A DNA stretch of 64,000 nt, taken from NCBI RefSeq assembly GCF_029168945.1, contig NC_083609.1, forward strand, positions 20,829,501 to 20,893,500. Direction: 5' to 3'. Under the pieces are notes generated by a model. It did no database searches and was not told where the DNA came from. It was given only the letters and a program-made list of their open reading frames with translations. Made by a program: the position numbers and the translations under genes. This DNA is from Cannabis sativa (taxonomy: Eukaryota > Streptophyta > Magnoliopsida > Rosales > Cannabaceae). Positions 34,901 through 47,594 of this stretch are shown piece by piece. Numbering within the stretch: the first letter of the stretch is position 1; each line of letters opens with the position of its first letter.

Positions 34901-37900
34901 ATAAGTTTATCTCTAAGTAGTCACCGTAGGGGAGAGTCTAATAGAGACGAAAACTTACAAAACACTTATCAAATGAGATCTTACGGTGTTAAATGCGTTC
35001 AACGAATAACCATCCGTAGGGGGACGAAGTCTACCGTCTCGAGGTTATATTGAAAACATTTAACTATTGTAAGACCAACAATGGAGATCGAATATCTTAA
35101 TAATAATAAAGCTCATTATTTAAAAAAGAGTTGTATTTTCTTTGATTCTCTTTATTTAATCTATTTATTTTGAATATATATTTATTTAATTAAAATTTCA
35201 ATTTAGAATGAAAAATTCTAAATATAAATTTTAATTTAATATTTATAAATTTTACTTAGATGGATATGAAAATAACATGAATTATTTCCATCTTAGTAAT
35301 AATTTCCAATAAATATTTAGAAAAATATTCAATTTAAGTTGTTACAAAATTAATTTAAATTAATTTACAACTCAAATTTAATTTTCTATAAATATATATT
35401 GCATTTCGAAAAAATTAAAGTATTCAAAGATACAATTTTCGAAAATACATGTTAAAATAAAAAATTAATCCTGAAAAAATTATTCTAATTTAATGTTGGC
35501 CCAAAATTAATTAATAAAATTAATTTACAACAAAAAATATAATTTTCCTAATTGATTAAATATATAAGAAAAATTTCAAATATTTAAGTATGATGATGAA
35601 AATCAACTTAAATATTAATTTTCTATTTAATTAAACACACTAGAAAAATAATTCAAGCAAAAACAGATAATATCTATCTAGATTTTCATTTGACTAATTA
35701 ATTCAATTTCTAATAATATACTTTAATTCGTTTATTTTAAATTAATCAATAAATGAAAAAAAACATTGATTTAAGTTGGTCCAAAATTAAAATAAATAAT
35801 TTACAACTTTAATCTATTTTTCAAATAAAATTCGAAATTCCAGCATTTAAGAAATGCAATTTCGAAATTTGATTAATAAAATAAAGAAAAAATATATTTT
35901 GAAAATTATTTAAATTTAGTTGAAAAAATAAATTTCAACTAAAAATAATTTTCTATTTAATTAAGTGTCATGAAAAAGAAATATTTAAGTATCATGATGA
36001 AAATCAACTTAGATATTTAATTTTCAAATTAATTAAATGTATTAAATTCAATAAATAAATAATTAAGTGTAGAGAAGGCTTAATTATTAATTTCTAGTTT
36101 AATACTAGGAAAAAATATACTTAAAATAAATTGTACTGAAATTAATTATTTAAATAATTAATTTCACAAATAATTAATTTCACAATGTATAATATTTTCC
36201 TGTTTAATATTAGAAATAATAAGTAGTCTAGAAATAACTATCTAGAAAATATCTTATTTGACTAAGTATCTTTTCCAGACAATTTGAAAAATATCTAATT
36301 TAAGTTGTATTAGAAAAAAAATCTAGAACTTAAATATTTTCAAATTTAAATTTAATTAAATATCAAAAATTAAGTTGTAACCACTTAATTTAAAAAATAT
36401 TCCATTTTAAGTTAATATTCAAAAAGATACGAACTTTAAAAATATTTAAAAAATCTTAATAACCAATGCCAAAAATTCCTCAACTTAATTTTGAAATTTT
36501 AAATCCAAAAGATATTCAGATTTAAGTTGGTTAGTTGTAGATAACTAAATATCAACTTAACTAGGAATATTTAATGAAAAATTTAAATTAAGCTTCAGAA
36601 AGAATCTAGATGGTTATAATTCTATATTTAAATAAATACAAGAAAGTACATATAGTTTAGCTTAGAATATAAAATTCTTTAAACTATGGTTTTCTTAAAT
36701 TAATTTCAAAATAAATGAAATTAATTATGTTGCTAATCAATTTTATTAGGTTAAACTAGTTTAATTAACCTAGTACAGTTATTCAAATCAGGCAAATGGG
36801 CCTTCACAATTGGGGTGGTTCATGTGAGGGGGTGTTGGGTTCAGTATGTCGTACCCACTACTATGGCTCCCAACTCTCACACAAGGCCCAAAAGAGAGAA
36901 ATTTAACCTTAAAATGAACAACTGTTATTAATTGAATAGGCCCAAAAACTAAATGAGCCTTAATAAAATCTATCAAGAACTATGACATTTTATTTAGCAA
37001 CAACAACCTATATGCATCTATAATGAAATTAAACACATAGGCTCACACAGGCACACAAGTTGGATGGATCCTATCATGTTGCTAGGTCATACACAGATGA
37101 AAGAAGATTGTAAATATACATGTTACAAATTATTTACTTGACCAAGGGAGCCATTAGATCATTAGATCTGGCAAAAAGTAACCATGGCTATTTGCAATCA
37201 AGTAATAATAGGTTTTGAAAACTTACAAACAAGCTAAAACACATACTCCTGCAACAACGTTAGTTGGATAGTTGGATGTAGGATTTATTTAATTTTAAAT
37301 AAATAAATAATTTCGAATTTTTAATTAAATAAATAAAATATTTATTTTCAAAAATTTAAAATAAAATAAAAGAAATTTCGAAAATTAAAAAAAATTAAAT
37401 TTAAAATTAAACCTACAATTTTGAAAAATTAGGTTTCAACCAACCTAAATATCATTTCAAAATTTGCTAACTACTTTTAAAAATTAAATGTTATTTTATA
37501 AATAAAAATTAAATAAAAAATTAAAAAAAAAGATAAATGAATATCTTTTTTCAGATTTTAAATGTAATTTAAATAAATAAAATAACAAAATTTAAAAGTT
37601 AGCAAAATATCTTACATCTATTTAAAATTACATGATTATAGTTATCTTATTTTAAATTTAAATAAGGTCAAATTATTAAAAAAAAGATTTAATTTAAAAA
37701 TTTAAAATCTGACCTTAAATTTAAAAATAAGATAAGATATAATCAAATTTAAAAATAAGATAGATTATTAAGCAAAAAAAAATAGGTACTAACTATTTTT
37801 AAATTCAAATTACATTAATATCTTGAATTAAATTTAAAAAATATTAAAATAATTTATTATGATAATTAGAATTGAATTAGGAATAGTAATAGTATAAATA

Positions 37901-38360
37901 CAGAACTACACAAAAAATCGGAAGTTAATTCCATGAAAAAGCATGAAAAAACGAAGAAAAACGAAAAAAATTGTGAGCTGTACGGAAGTTAAGTCCCTGG
38001 GCGGACTTGGGGCTGCATGGACGTGAAACGTAGGCGCAGGGGGCTGCTTGCAGCCTCTCCGCGCGCGAACGTAGGATTCAGCTCAACCCCGATTTTTTCA
38101 AAATTTCAAAAAATCATAACTAATTCAAATTAAATCGAAATTGAGTTCTGTAAAAAGGTAACTTGCTTAATTTTTTCCATACTATGCAATAAAAATAATT
38201 CCAGAAACAGATATTCAATTATTTTTCACGAAAATTCACAAACATCAATCAATCATCAAATAACACTCAATACAACATGATACCATCCAAAACATCAAAC
38301 AATCGTTTTAAAGTCCAAATTTCTTGCAAGAAAATCAATTACCATGGCTCTGAGGCCAGT
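34901..38360 (-). mobile_element. Leader and primer site of Copia copy B (minus strand)
   Basis: Pre-gag motifs occur at about 34730-35070, then AT-rich leader, the conserved GC-richer block (about 36720-37090), more AT-rich sequence, a long GC-rich island at 37973-38095, and the primer site TGGCCTCAGAGCCATGG read on minus at 38343-38359. Confidence 0.75.
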
Positions 38361-40165
38361 TGTTGGAAATTATTTTACCAGAATCTTAGATCTACTCACA
38401 AGTATGTAGATTAACACCCTAAATATGAACTTTCTAAAACGATGAAATAAACACATATAAAGTTTAGGAAACCTTACATTGGGTGCAGCGGAATATAATG
38501 ACTCCTTCCGTTCAGATATCTAGCCCTTGATTCCTTTCTGTAGCAGAGCATTATCAATATCTGAACCTGGATCTCTTTCTCTGAATCTTTGATGCTGAAA
38601 CTCCTTCTTGCTGAAAGTCTTTCTTCACGATCTTCCTCACTATGGTTGAGGTATCACTTGCTGTGTGTGGGCACTATTCTCACACTAAGAATTTCGAAAT
38701 ATTGAAGAAGAAAAGAAGAGGGAAGTGGCGGCTAAAGATAGGGAGAGAGAGGCTCAGTTTTTTTCTGAATCAGAAGTGTGAAATTTAAGTGTAAATTTCC
38801 TGAAGCCTTCACTATCTATTTATAGCATTCCACTAGGGTTAGGTTTGAATTATTTGGCATTAAAATAATGAAAATATCAGTTTAAATTTCCTACAAAAGT
38901 GGCCCGCCCTATACAAGTGGATTTGGGCCTCACTTTTTGCAATTTTGCAGTTTTATCTTTTCTACATCTGATTTTCTCAAAAACGCCAATTTTCAAATTC
39001 AACCATTTAAATTCCAATTCTAACTATTTAATAACTATAAATAATAATAATATTGTCATTTATCATATTTATTAATTAAACCATACAAAGTATCATAATT
39101 AAAAAATATGCCCCTAAAACTCTTTCTTTACAATTTCGCCCTTACTTAGTGAAAAAATTCACAAATAGACATAGTCTAATTTGAGAATTATAATTGATTA
39201 ATCAAAACCAATTACATGAGTCTTACAAGCAATATTATCTCAACTAGTGCGGGGACCATGGGTCTATATAACCGAGCTTCCAATAAGGAGATCAAGAATT
39301 TATTACTAAAATTCACTAACTTATTAATTCTTCGTTGAATCCACGCGTAGAACTTAGAATTGCACTCTCAGTATAAAGAATGCTCTATATGTTCCACCAT
39401 ATAGACACATCATTAGTTATCCATTGTTATAATCCTAATGTGATCAATGATCCTCTATATGAATGATCTACACTGTAAAGGGATTAGATTACCGTTACAC
39501 CCTACAATGTATTTATTCCTTAAAACACTTGACCCCGTATAAATGATATTTCAGCTTATGTGAAATGAGTACTCCACCATTTATGTTCGTTTGGTCAAGC
39601 TCGAAGGAGATCATCCTTTGCTTACTATTCGCCAGATAGAAGCTATAGATTCCATGTTTATGCTAGCGCTCCCACTCAATTGCACTACCGTGTTCCCAAA
39701 ATGTACGTATCACCCTGACCTAAAAGTAGGCTTAACTAACAAATCAAAGAACACGAATAGCCTTTCAAGATCGAGCCTAATCATAATAGGATTAAGAACA
39801 TTTGATCTAGGATCAACTAGGCGATATTGACTTGAATAGATATTACGGTAAGTTTAATAAATCTAAGTCAAAGTTCAATATCGGTCCCTTCCAATGCATA
39901 CTCCATGCATCCAACCTGAGCTTTACTTTAACCAATGCTCTGGAAAGAACATAGCACTTCTCCAAATGCAAGTAAACTCTGTTGTAGATTATCATATCAG
40001 TAAAACCCTATGTCTGATAAATCTAGGAAACTTTATTCACATAGTCATGTTTACTTTCCAATGTGTTGACGGCACAATAAACAGGATAAAGTATGTGAAA
40101 AGGGTTTCAGATGAATTTATACATTATGTACAATAAACAGGATCAAGTATGTGAAAAGGGTTTCA
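38361..40165 (-). repeat. Copia copy B 5' LTR (minus strand), truncated at its outer end
   Basis: Starts TGTTGGAAATTATTTTACC and follows the family LTR to about 40130, then repeats a 35-bp piece of itself (40075-40109 again at 40131-40165) before unrelated sequence begins. The last roughly 130 bp of LTR, up to the TGTTGGG terminus, are missing. Confidence 0.85.
38817..38824 (-). promoter_or_regulatory. TATA box of B 5' LTR
   Basis: TATAAATA on the minus strand in the conserved GGAATGC context. Confidence 0.55.
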
Positions 40166-42008
40166 CATCTATTTATATCTACGTGGCGTAGACCTACGTG
40201 TTGCTCTCACACGTCTAAATACAATAAGGCCTTAGAATGGTTCATCTCGGTTATGGTTACTGAGTCTAACCTGATTATGCGTTAAGCGCATAATTCCTAA
40301 ATCTCATTACATTTAACATGGCATGGCATTTACACACATATATCACTAGGGTAATCACCCTAGACTATCAATCGCTCGTATTAGGGTAATAACCCTAATC
40401 TCGGTTACTAAACAATCATACATATCATATTCAATATAAGCGCCACTGCGCATACTCTACGTGCTAATCACTTTCTTACTTGTTGTCCTACAATATCAGA
40501 GATTCTAAATCCCCGAGTGTTCCTGATCAGGTGCCGGTAATCCTAGTCACACAAATTCGGGATTTTCACACATAGGGTTAACCCCTGATTTCAAACTTAT
40601 AAAATAATCTCATGACATTTAAAATTTATATAATTATATAAAGCTCGAAACAAGCTTTCCAACGATATAAAGAACTCCCAAATCGGAGTTCGGAAACAAA
40701 AGTTATGAATTTTCAAAGTTCAAACTCAAAACTGTCCAAAAACTCACAGGTGGGCCGCGGCATACCCAAGTCATGCCGCGACACCTAGGACGAACCCCCA
40801 GGTTCCATCAGCAGAGGCGGGCCGCGGCATGCTCAGAGCATGCCGTGGCATCTGGGTTCCAAACCCGGAAACCAACAAGCTTCAAACACGATTTCAGCAA
40901 CCAAACTTCACCCACATCACCTCAAATAACACCCAAACTCATAAATCATAACATCAAGTTACAAACAATTAATGAAGGGTCAAAAACCCTTAATCCATGC
41001 ATCAGTTTCCCAGCTATAAACCCCAAAAACAGATTACATCACACATAAAATTCATGCTTTAACTTATAAAGTTCAAGCTCAACCTAAACAAGTTCATAAT
41101 TCCAGCAGCAAAATCAATCCATTTCACAAAGATTTGACCTAAAAACATACTCAATAATCATAACCAACAATCAATCACAACTCAAAACTATATCTTGCAA
41201 TTTCTCACTCTAAATCAATAAAGTTAAGCACCAATTCTCTTAACATGCAAGTCTAAGAACAACCTCACTTAATCCATATTTTACCAACATAATTCAGCTA
41301 GAATTAAAGAGATTAAAGTTATAGAAACTACCTCAAAATCACACCAAAAGGAAGAAAAATGATTTTCCCCAAGACCAAGCTTCAATTCAATCCAAACTTA
41401 AGCAATTCCACCAAGCAAATTAAGAGAAATTAAAGAGGGTTTAGAGAGAGATAGGGGTCGGGTGAGATGGATAAAACAAACCAGAAATTTTCCTTTTGTT
41501 TTCCTCAAAATCCCATTTTGTCAAACGTAGTAATTAAAGGCCAAATGACCAAAATGGCCTTAGGGCCAAAAATTCAACTCACATACACATAAGGGTAAAC
41601 ATGTCATTTCATACCAAAATATTTTCAAATAAAAATTTGGATTATCCCATATCAAATAAAATGCCAAATAAAAAAATCCAATTTGCATTTCGAGCCCGAA
41701 CCCGGTTCGGCCCGAAATACCCGGTTGTGACTATACCGCGCCAACCTGTCAGAACAGACCTGAAAAGACAACACAGGCATACTATATAATAATATAGTTT
41801 CATTTAGCACATAAATAAATTAATTTCATTATTTTACCCTTCTCGGGTCACAATTACTAAAATGCCCCTGGCTCACCAACGGGGTCTTAACATATTATAA
41901 ATCATATTAATTCTCATATATTGAATTATATAATAATACAATTCCTTAATTATTCATAATTATCTAATTAGAGTTTTGCTAATCCACTTCTTAATTCTAG
42001 GGTATTAC
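40166..42008 (-). repeat. Probable Gypsy LTR fragment (minus strand)
   Basis: The right end read on minus is TGTAATACCCTAGAATTAAG, much like the TGTAATGACC...TAG start of the Gypsy LTR at 8757, followed by similar AT-rich sequence. The middle holds a GC-rich palindrome block (40754-40850) at a place comparable to the palindrome block of the Gypsy LTR. I did not find the opposite LTR terminus or a target duplication, so it is a fragment or a solo LTR with a lost end. Frames at 40773 and 41601 are not convincing. Confidence 0.5.
40821..40849. repeat. GC-rich inverted repeat (hairpin) in Gypsy LTR fragment
   Basis: GCCGCGGCATGCTC, one base, then its reverse complement with one mismatch (a G-U pair in RNA). 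A second related hairpin (CGCGGCAT...ATGCCGCG) is at 40756-40780. Confidence 0.85.
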
Positions 42009-42009
42009 A

Positions 42010-42660
42010 GACCCAATTAGCCATCCATTCTTGGTCTTTTTTAATGGCCATCCATGCTTCATTAGCAACAATCTCTATAATTAGTTATTTAAGCTCTGAA
42101 GGGTCACCGTGAAGTAGGTCTTTGACATGAAAGGCATCGATGCTCTGATAGGGAGCCAGCAAACCAACTTTCCTAAGCTTGGACATAGTGACAATATTTT
42201 CCACTCGTAAGTCCTCAAGTGAAAAACTTTGGTATAAAATTTGTCTAAGCTCCATGAAAGGAGTAGTTGGCGGACGTGTAATTGTATCTAGAGGTAAAAA
42301 AAGGAAGAAATGTCATAATTAGAACCTATACCTAGAAGATGAAGAGAGAATCAAAATAGAGACATTTGACATCACTTACTTGCAATACTAAAATCTTAAG
42401 AGAGGGTTGGAAGCCTCTTCAATCGAAAGCCTGGGGCAAAGAACCAATATTCTCAAAAATTATGAGTATGCTGCACCGAGCTGACTGGACAGATCAAGGA
42501 CCTAGAATACCTCTCAAGATAGCGAAATCCTATCTTGCTATACCTACTACCATGTCAAATTCTATGAAGTAGCTTCTGAGCAGAAGATGCATTCCCATTT
42601 CCACGTGGGCCCAACTTTAGATGCTGAAACCACCATCTGCGCATTTGTAGGGTGATTCTC
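42010..42660 (-). pseudogene. Unidentified minus-strand coding remnant with a possible intron
   Basis: Read on minus, 42287 down to 42010 is open except for one stop and has protein-like composition (for example FMELRQILYQSFSLEDLRV, then KLRKVGLLAPYQSID and a Trp-rich end). It is preceded by a good acceptor (TTTTTTTACCTCTAG) and, 92 bp further up, a consensus donor GTAAGT (42374-42379), implying an intron at 42288-42379. Upstream, 42380-42660 reads as protein-like pieces with several stops (LICPVSSVQHTHNF, FFAPGFRLKRLPTL). I do not recognise the family. It could be a host gene fragment or the coding part of another transposon. Confidence 0.4.
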
Positions 42661-44040
42661 CCTAGACAGAAAATCTATTCCAAAATAAGCTTTGAACACT
42701 TTCAAGGCCACAATTCATCTCATACTTTTGGAGGTTTTTGTAATTTTGGAATTTGTTTTGATACTTGTCCATCTCCTAGTGGGAAGCGTTATACACTATC
42801 CTAGTATCTGTAACTTCCTCCTCCATAACTTCGATTTCCTCATGATAGTCTACATCCACCATGATAGGATCTAAAAAAGAATAAGAAAGAAAATCACCAA
42901 GCAATTAGATACCAATACTAAAGAAGATAGTAGGGACACGAGAGAGTCCTCTCCTATAACTGCTTGGAAAGGTCCCCACCGGACCTTACATCGGGAATCA
43001 AAGACTCTCAAAGAGCATCCAACCTGAACTATTAGATTGGGAACATAAAAGGCCAATTGAAAGGAAAATAAATATAATCCTAAACCATAAGGGTTCCCAA
43101 CAAAGGAAATAAATTTATCCAATCTTACTACTAAAATTTGGCTATTTTTACCTAAAATCAGAAAGGGGCTAATTTTCACAGTCTTAGAATCTACTCAATA
43201 GTAAAGATACAATGTAAGCTCCCTATTCTACAAGACAATCAATATCAGCCCAAGGCCTAAATCCCATTTATTAACAAAACACAGGAAACATGCAATCTTC
43301 AATAACAAGAACACTAGTTTCAAACATTAACCAAGATTCAAGAAATGTGAAATGAATAAACTTTCTTGGTGAAGAACTGGCTAGCGATGAAGAATTTGAA
43401 GGAAATAGATGCCTTAGAGAATAAATACTGACGTCAAACGAGGGCGTTAGAGAAATATTTGATATGAATGGTCAATCAAGAAAAGCAACCCTAGTTTGAA
43501 GGGCATAAACTTGATTAATAAGTTCATCAATCTCAGCGTTGATATCTAGTATTCTCAATGATAGAAAAAAATCGGCAATCAGGACTGCGTGGTGGTGCAC
43601 TTGGATCCTCTCGCTCACGAATTTGAAGAAGAATATGAATGCAATAATCAATGTAACGCTCCAAAATTGTCTTGTTTGTCACCGTCTTTTCATTGCAAGT
43701 TTGAACTTAAGTTGAAGTTTGGGCAAAAGTGACAAAAGGACCTATTTGCCTCATATTTATGCATACAGATGGTGATTCGTGTGATTCTAGATCAACGACC
43801 AATGTTATGCTTGAGGAAAAACAAAATGGAACCAATAGTTTTGAAAAATTGATAGTCGGGCATATAATGTAGTGTTTCAAATTGAGAATATCCAAATGAT
43901 GATATTTTTCTTAAGACTTGCACTGATGGAACCAACTACCATTTCACCAAATCTCACCACACGCGCTTCCTCATTAAAAGTTTTGTCTGCAATCCGATAA
44001 GACAAGGCCACATGTCACTGTATTTCAAAAAATGAAAAGT
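42661..44040. other. Unassigned region
   Basis: Moderately AT-rich single-copy-looking sequence. The 102-codon reverse frame at 42871-43179 and other short frames show no recognisable motif. I see no repeat of other parts of the window here. Confidence 0.4.
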
Positions 44041-44930
44041 TGTTAACCACAAACAATATCAATACGAAATTCCTAAAGGTTTCATCTTTAGCCTCCACTT
44101 ATCCATCCGAGTGGAAAGGAGCAAGCTTTCGTAACCCCTTGAGTTCAAAAAGCTTCCAGGGTAAATGTTATCCGTGTTCTAGATAGGAACGCGTTGAATT
44201 CCTATAACAAAAATAGTCTAAATACTTAAGACCCAATAGTGGGCCCAAGTGAGATACTACACTGGACCCACAGGCAGTCAGTCCTTCTGGATAAGTAGGC
44301 AAGAGACCCATACACAGTGGCATACGTCTGGAAGACATTAGGGAGCGCATTTGCGAGAAGTGAACAGCTAGTATCTGGATGTCCAACTTAGAAGTATCCT
44401 CATTAATTATGATATCTCGAGTATCAAGAATTAGCTCCCAAGGATCTCGTCTAAAGATTGTATCTTCCTAAATATGAAAAGATAATAGTTAGCAATTAAG
44501 CATCTAATGTATCTTTAATTCTCCACAAAGATAGGACACGATTTTGACAACTATCAATATGATGTGGCATCCATATCAACATGCTTCATGCACCTCATGA
44601 ATCGAGCTTCACTAAATAAGCCCAAAGTCAACATGTAACTCCACTAGTGGGAAAAAAGGTAACGAGTATGAACCCTACACACTATAAATACATGAAGAAC
44701 CCTTTCTGCAAAGGGTTAGAAACTCATTCCTCAATTCCTTAGGAAAAATATAGAGTTCATAAATTCTTGTAAACTTTAAGGATTTTTTAGCTTTAAAGTA
44801 ACAATATTGACTCGTGGACTAAGGCTCATGAACGCCCTAACCACTTAAAAATCCTAATTTTGGTTTTCTTTATCTTTGATTAATTTCTTTAGCTTTCACA
44901 TACAATAGATAAGTCTATAACTAAACACAA
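44041..44930 (+). repeat. Possible LTR remnant of Tat/Ogre-like Gypsy type
   Basis: Has a TATA-like TATAAATACATG at 44693, followed by TTGACTCGTGGACTAAGG and a CCTAACCAC string, features I associate with the R/U5 part of long plant Gypsy LTRs. The left boundary is not visible and no primer site follows, so this is a tentative call. Confidence 0.3.
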
Positions 44931-46047
44931 CTGATTGATCCAATCATAATTGGATTGGATCAAATGTAAATTTTAAAACTCTAATTGGATTAGATCGATT
45001 GTTAAATGAGATATCTGATCCAATATTTAACAACTGAACCAAACTGATCAAATTATCATCCAATTATATATTTATATATTTGTAAAATATAATTGTTAAT
45101 TTTATATATTTATTTATTTTGTTTAAAATAAATATACAAATTAATTTTATTCTTAATATTGACCTGCACACATGAGATCACATAAAAAATCTTAAATTTA
45201 AAATATTACATATTATTTCTCTAAAAGATAGCTCAAGAGTGATTTACTGTATAATTTAGATGATATTTGTATTTAATGTATTGAAATTGTTTATTAAGAC
45301 TTATGCTTATTAGGTTGGATTAGATTTGCATTGTGTTGTTATATTTTGATTATGGCATCATGATAATTAGGTAAGACTAAATTAACTAATATTTATAATG
45401 TATGTTAGGTTTGTGTTTTACTACTATGATAATTAAGTTTTAAATAATGTTTATGTATAAATTCGGGCGCGAGAAGTCGTCAGGCTTTGGTATGGACCCT
45501 ATTTTCAAACATTCATATCTCCTTCATTTTTTATCGAAATCGAATTCCGTAAAAACTGAAATTGCTTTATTTTTCACAAGGAATCCAAATAAATTATTTC
45601 CAGAATGAAAATAAAATTAATATAATCCAATAAAAAAAAACTAGTTAAGGCATCTAATGGTTAGAACCAATTCAATTCAATGCATCCATTGAATGTAATT
45701 AGATCAGTTGATTCAAATTGATTATATTAGATAAGTTGACAAAATCTAACAGCTAATAACTAGTTTGATTGAATCAGTTGGATTTAAATTTATTAAATGT
45801 GATTCAATGAACACCCATAATTAACTTAAATAAATATAAAATTGAAATCTAATAAATAAAACTGGCTAATCTGATTGCTACTTTGATTGGATGATGATTT
45901 TGAAAATTCAAATGCTAATTGGATTAGTTTAGATTATATAGAATACAAATGTTAAATGACATCAGATAACCACCCTAATTATTAGACATACATTTTTCTT
46001 CCTAAATAATTTTTATTTATTTTGGTAAGAAATAATTAGTACATCTT
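44931..46047. repeat. AT-rich region with diverged repeats and a leader-like fragment
   Basis: 44935-44963 is an 11-bp inverted repeat (TTGATCCAATC / GATTGGATCAA). The stretch after it (about 44985-45035) resembles 45905-45965 (AATTGGATTAG ... TTAAATGA), suggesting two copies of a diverged repeat. 45463-45640 resembles the Copia leader next to the primer site on the minus strand, including a short GC-rich piece (GGGCGCGAGAAGTCGTC). Confidence 0.35.
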
Positions 46048-46064
46048 AACTTTCAAAAAGGGAA
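46048..46064. repeat. Target-site duplication (left) of LINE tail
   Basis: AACTTTCAAAAAGGGAA; recurs with one mismatch at 46608-46624, right after a poly-A run. Confidence 0.7.
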
Positions 46065-46607
46065 AGTTATCCCTTCCGAGTCTCCAACTCACTGTGTTAG
46101 CTGGTGCCCTCCTTCTCAAGACTGGCGCAAGTTGAATTGTGATGTAAAAGTAGGGATCGAATATATGTGTATTACGGTTGTAGCTAGAAACTACCTGAGT
46201 GAGGTAGTTTGGGTGAACACGATAAAATTACAATTTTCAGATGCATTTTGTTGTGAAGTTGTCGCTGCTGGCTTGGCTCTAGAAGTGGGGAAGGATAAAG
46301 GCTGCAAGTTTATATTGGTTGAAAGTGATTCTAAGGTAGTGATCAGTTCTATCAACGGCATGAAACCTAGGTGAAAAATTGAGAACTATTCCTTATTTTG
46401 TCAAAGAATCAATTCCTCTTTTGTTAGCAGTTTATTTTGTAATACTCTAAGAACTTATAGTTTTATGGTCCATAATATAGTTATAAGTGGGCTTTTGTCC
46501 ACAACCGGTTTGGAGGATTATTTGTTTTGACTATTCTTGAAGATATATTTTGTAATGACCACGAAGTCTAACTCTTTATATTATGTGTAATTAAAAAAAA
46601 AAAAAAA
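46065..46607 (+). mobile_element. 5'-truncated L1-type LINE, RNase H end
   Basis: About 540 bp with a coding 5' side, a short 3' part and a 16-A tail (46592-46609), flanked by a 17-bp target duplication. These are the marks of target-primed insertion with 5' truncation. Confidence 0.7.
46093..46544 (+). pseudogene. RNase H-like (RVT_3) domain fragment of a plant LINE
   Basis: The frame starts without a Met (SWCPPSQDWRKLNCDV) and includes an RNase H-like core: first acidic residue in LNCDVKVG, then F-C-C-E-V-V-A-A-G-L-A-L, then LVESDSKVV. These match the archaeal-type RNase H found at the C-terminus of many plant L1 elements, where it degrades RNA in RNA-DNA hybrids. A TGA at 46372-46374 replaces the expected Trp; the frame then continues to the TGA near 46542. 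It lacks reverse transcriptase and endonuclease and is not functional. A free host RNase H-like gene is less likely because of the poly-A tail and target duplication. Confidence 0.65.
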
Positions 46608-46624
46608 AACTTTCAGAAAGGGAA

Positions 46625-47437
46625 GATGTTCTCAAATTAAATTGTGGATATATATCGTACTGAGATATAATAAGCATCTGGACTGTGCTTCTTAGATGTC
46701 TCTGCTTGCCGCATACTGGCCAGTTTGACATTAATTTATATTCTTCTTTGAGCCATTCCCATTTTTTTTAATATTACATTACAAACACTATAATTAAGTT
46801 ATAACATTTAATGTGACACTTGAAACCTCTTCAAAAACCCACACAAAAATTAATTAATGTACAAAACTAATAAAGCCACTCAAACTACCAAGAATCGATG
46901 TCGTTTTCGACAGGTAGGCCTCAACACACCAAGCCGAAAATACATTGTGAATTAATACTCAACCCAACCCATATATCAATGCAACAATAAATGGAAAATG
47001 TATTGGCATTATAGCTTAGGCGTTGAGTTAGGTGAAGATAATAATACTAATAAATATGAATTACATATAAAGGTTTCTTCAGGAATTTGGTCATTTAGCT
47101 TGTTATGTATGGTAGATAAAAAAAAAAAAAAACTGGTCATAAATCTTTTAGGGTTTTGCTATACATTTTAAGTTGAATGAACATTGATAATGTTAAAGGG
47201 CGCTCTGTCGAACATGTCATTATTAAGTGATTGTGTTTCCTAGAGATTATTTTTCTTGTTGGCTAAATGTTACCGTAAAATTATATATATTTTTTAAGTG
47301 TCTTTTTTAAAAGATATATATATCTATAATTTTTTTAAAAAGATTACATATATAATTGCATTCCTTTCTATATACCATTAAACTAATAAGTTTGGGAAAA
47401 GATGAGAGAATTGGTGCAGTATAGGAGAAATGATGAA
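46625..47437. other. AT-rich region, nothing recognised
   Basis: No open frames of note and no match to other parts of the window. Short A-runs (47119-47132) and TA-rich tracts (47281-47345) only. Confidence 0.5.
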
Positions 47438-47594
47438 AGGTACTAGTGGTGTTTAGTACTTTTTTATGGGTTAATATTATTATTGGATCAATTAAGTATC
47501 GAGTCTCATATAATTTAATGTAATAACTTTTAAAGAATATTATTAACCAATCGCAAGGAAAGATATCTAGAAATACTAAACACTACGAGCGCCT
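47438..47594. mobile_element. MITE, copy 1
   Basis: About 157 bp with imperfect terminal inverted repeats: AGGTACTAGTGGTGTTTAGT at the left and ACTAAACACTACGAGCGCCT at the right. Non-coding. The interior is shared with 47907-48055. TIR sequence suggests a hAT-type MITE, but I could not fix a target duplication. Confidence 0.55.

Noticed and set aside
42871..43179. 102-codon reverse-strand frame with many hydrophobic residues
   Set aside because: Composition reflects AT-rich DNA; no motif, no splice context and no homologous copy to compare.
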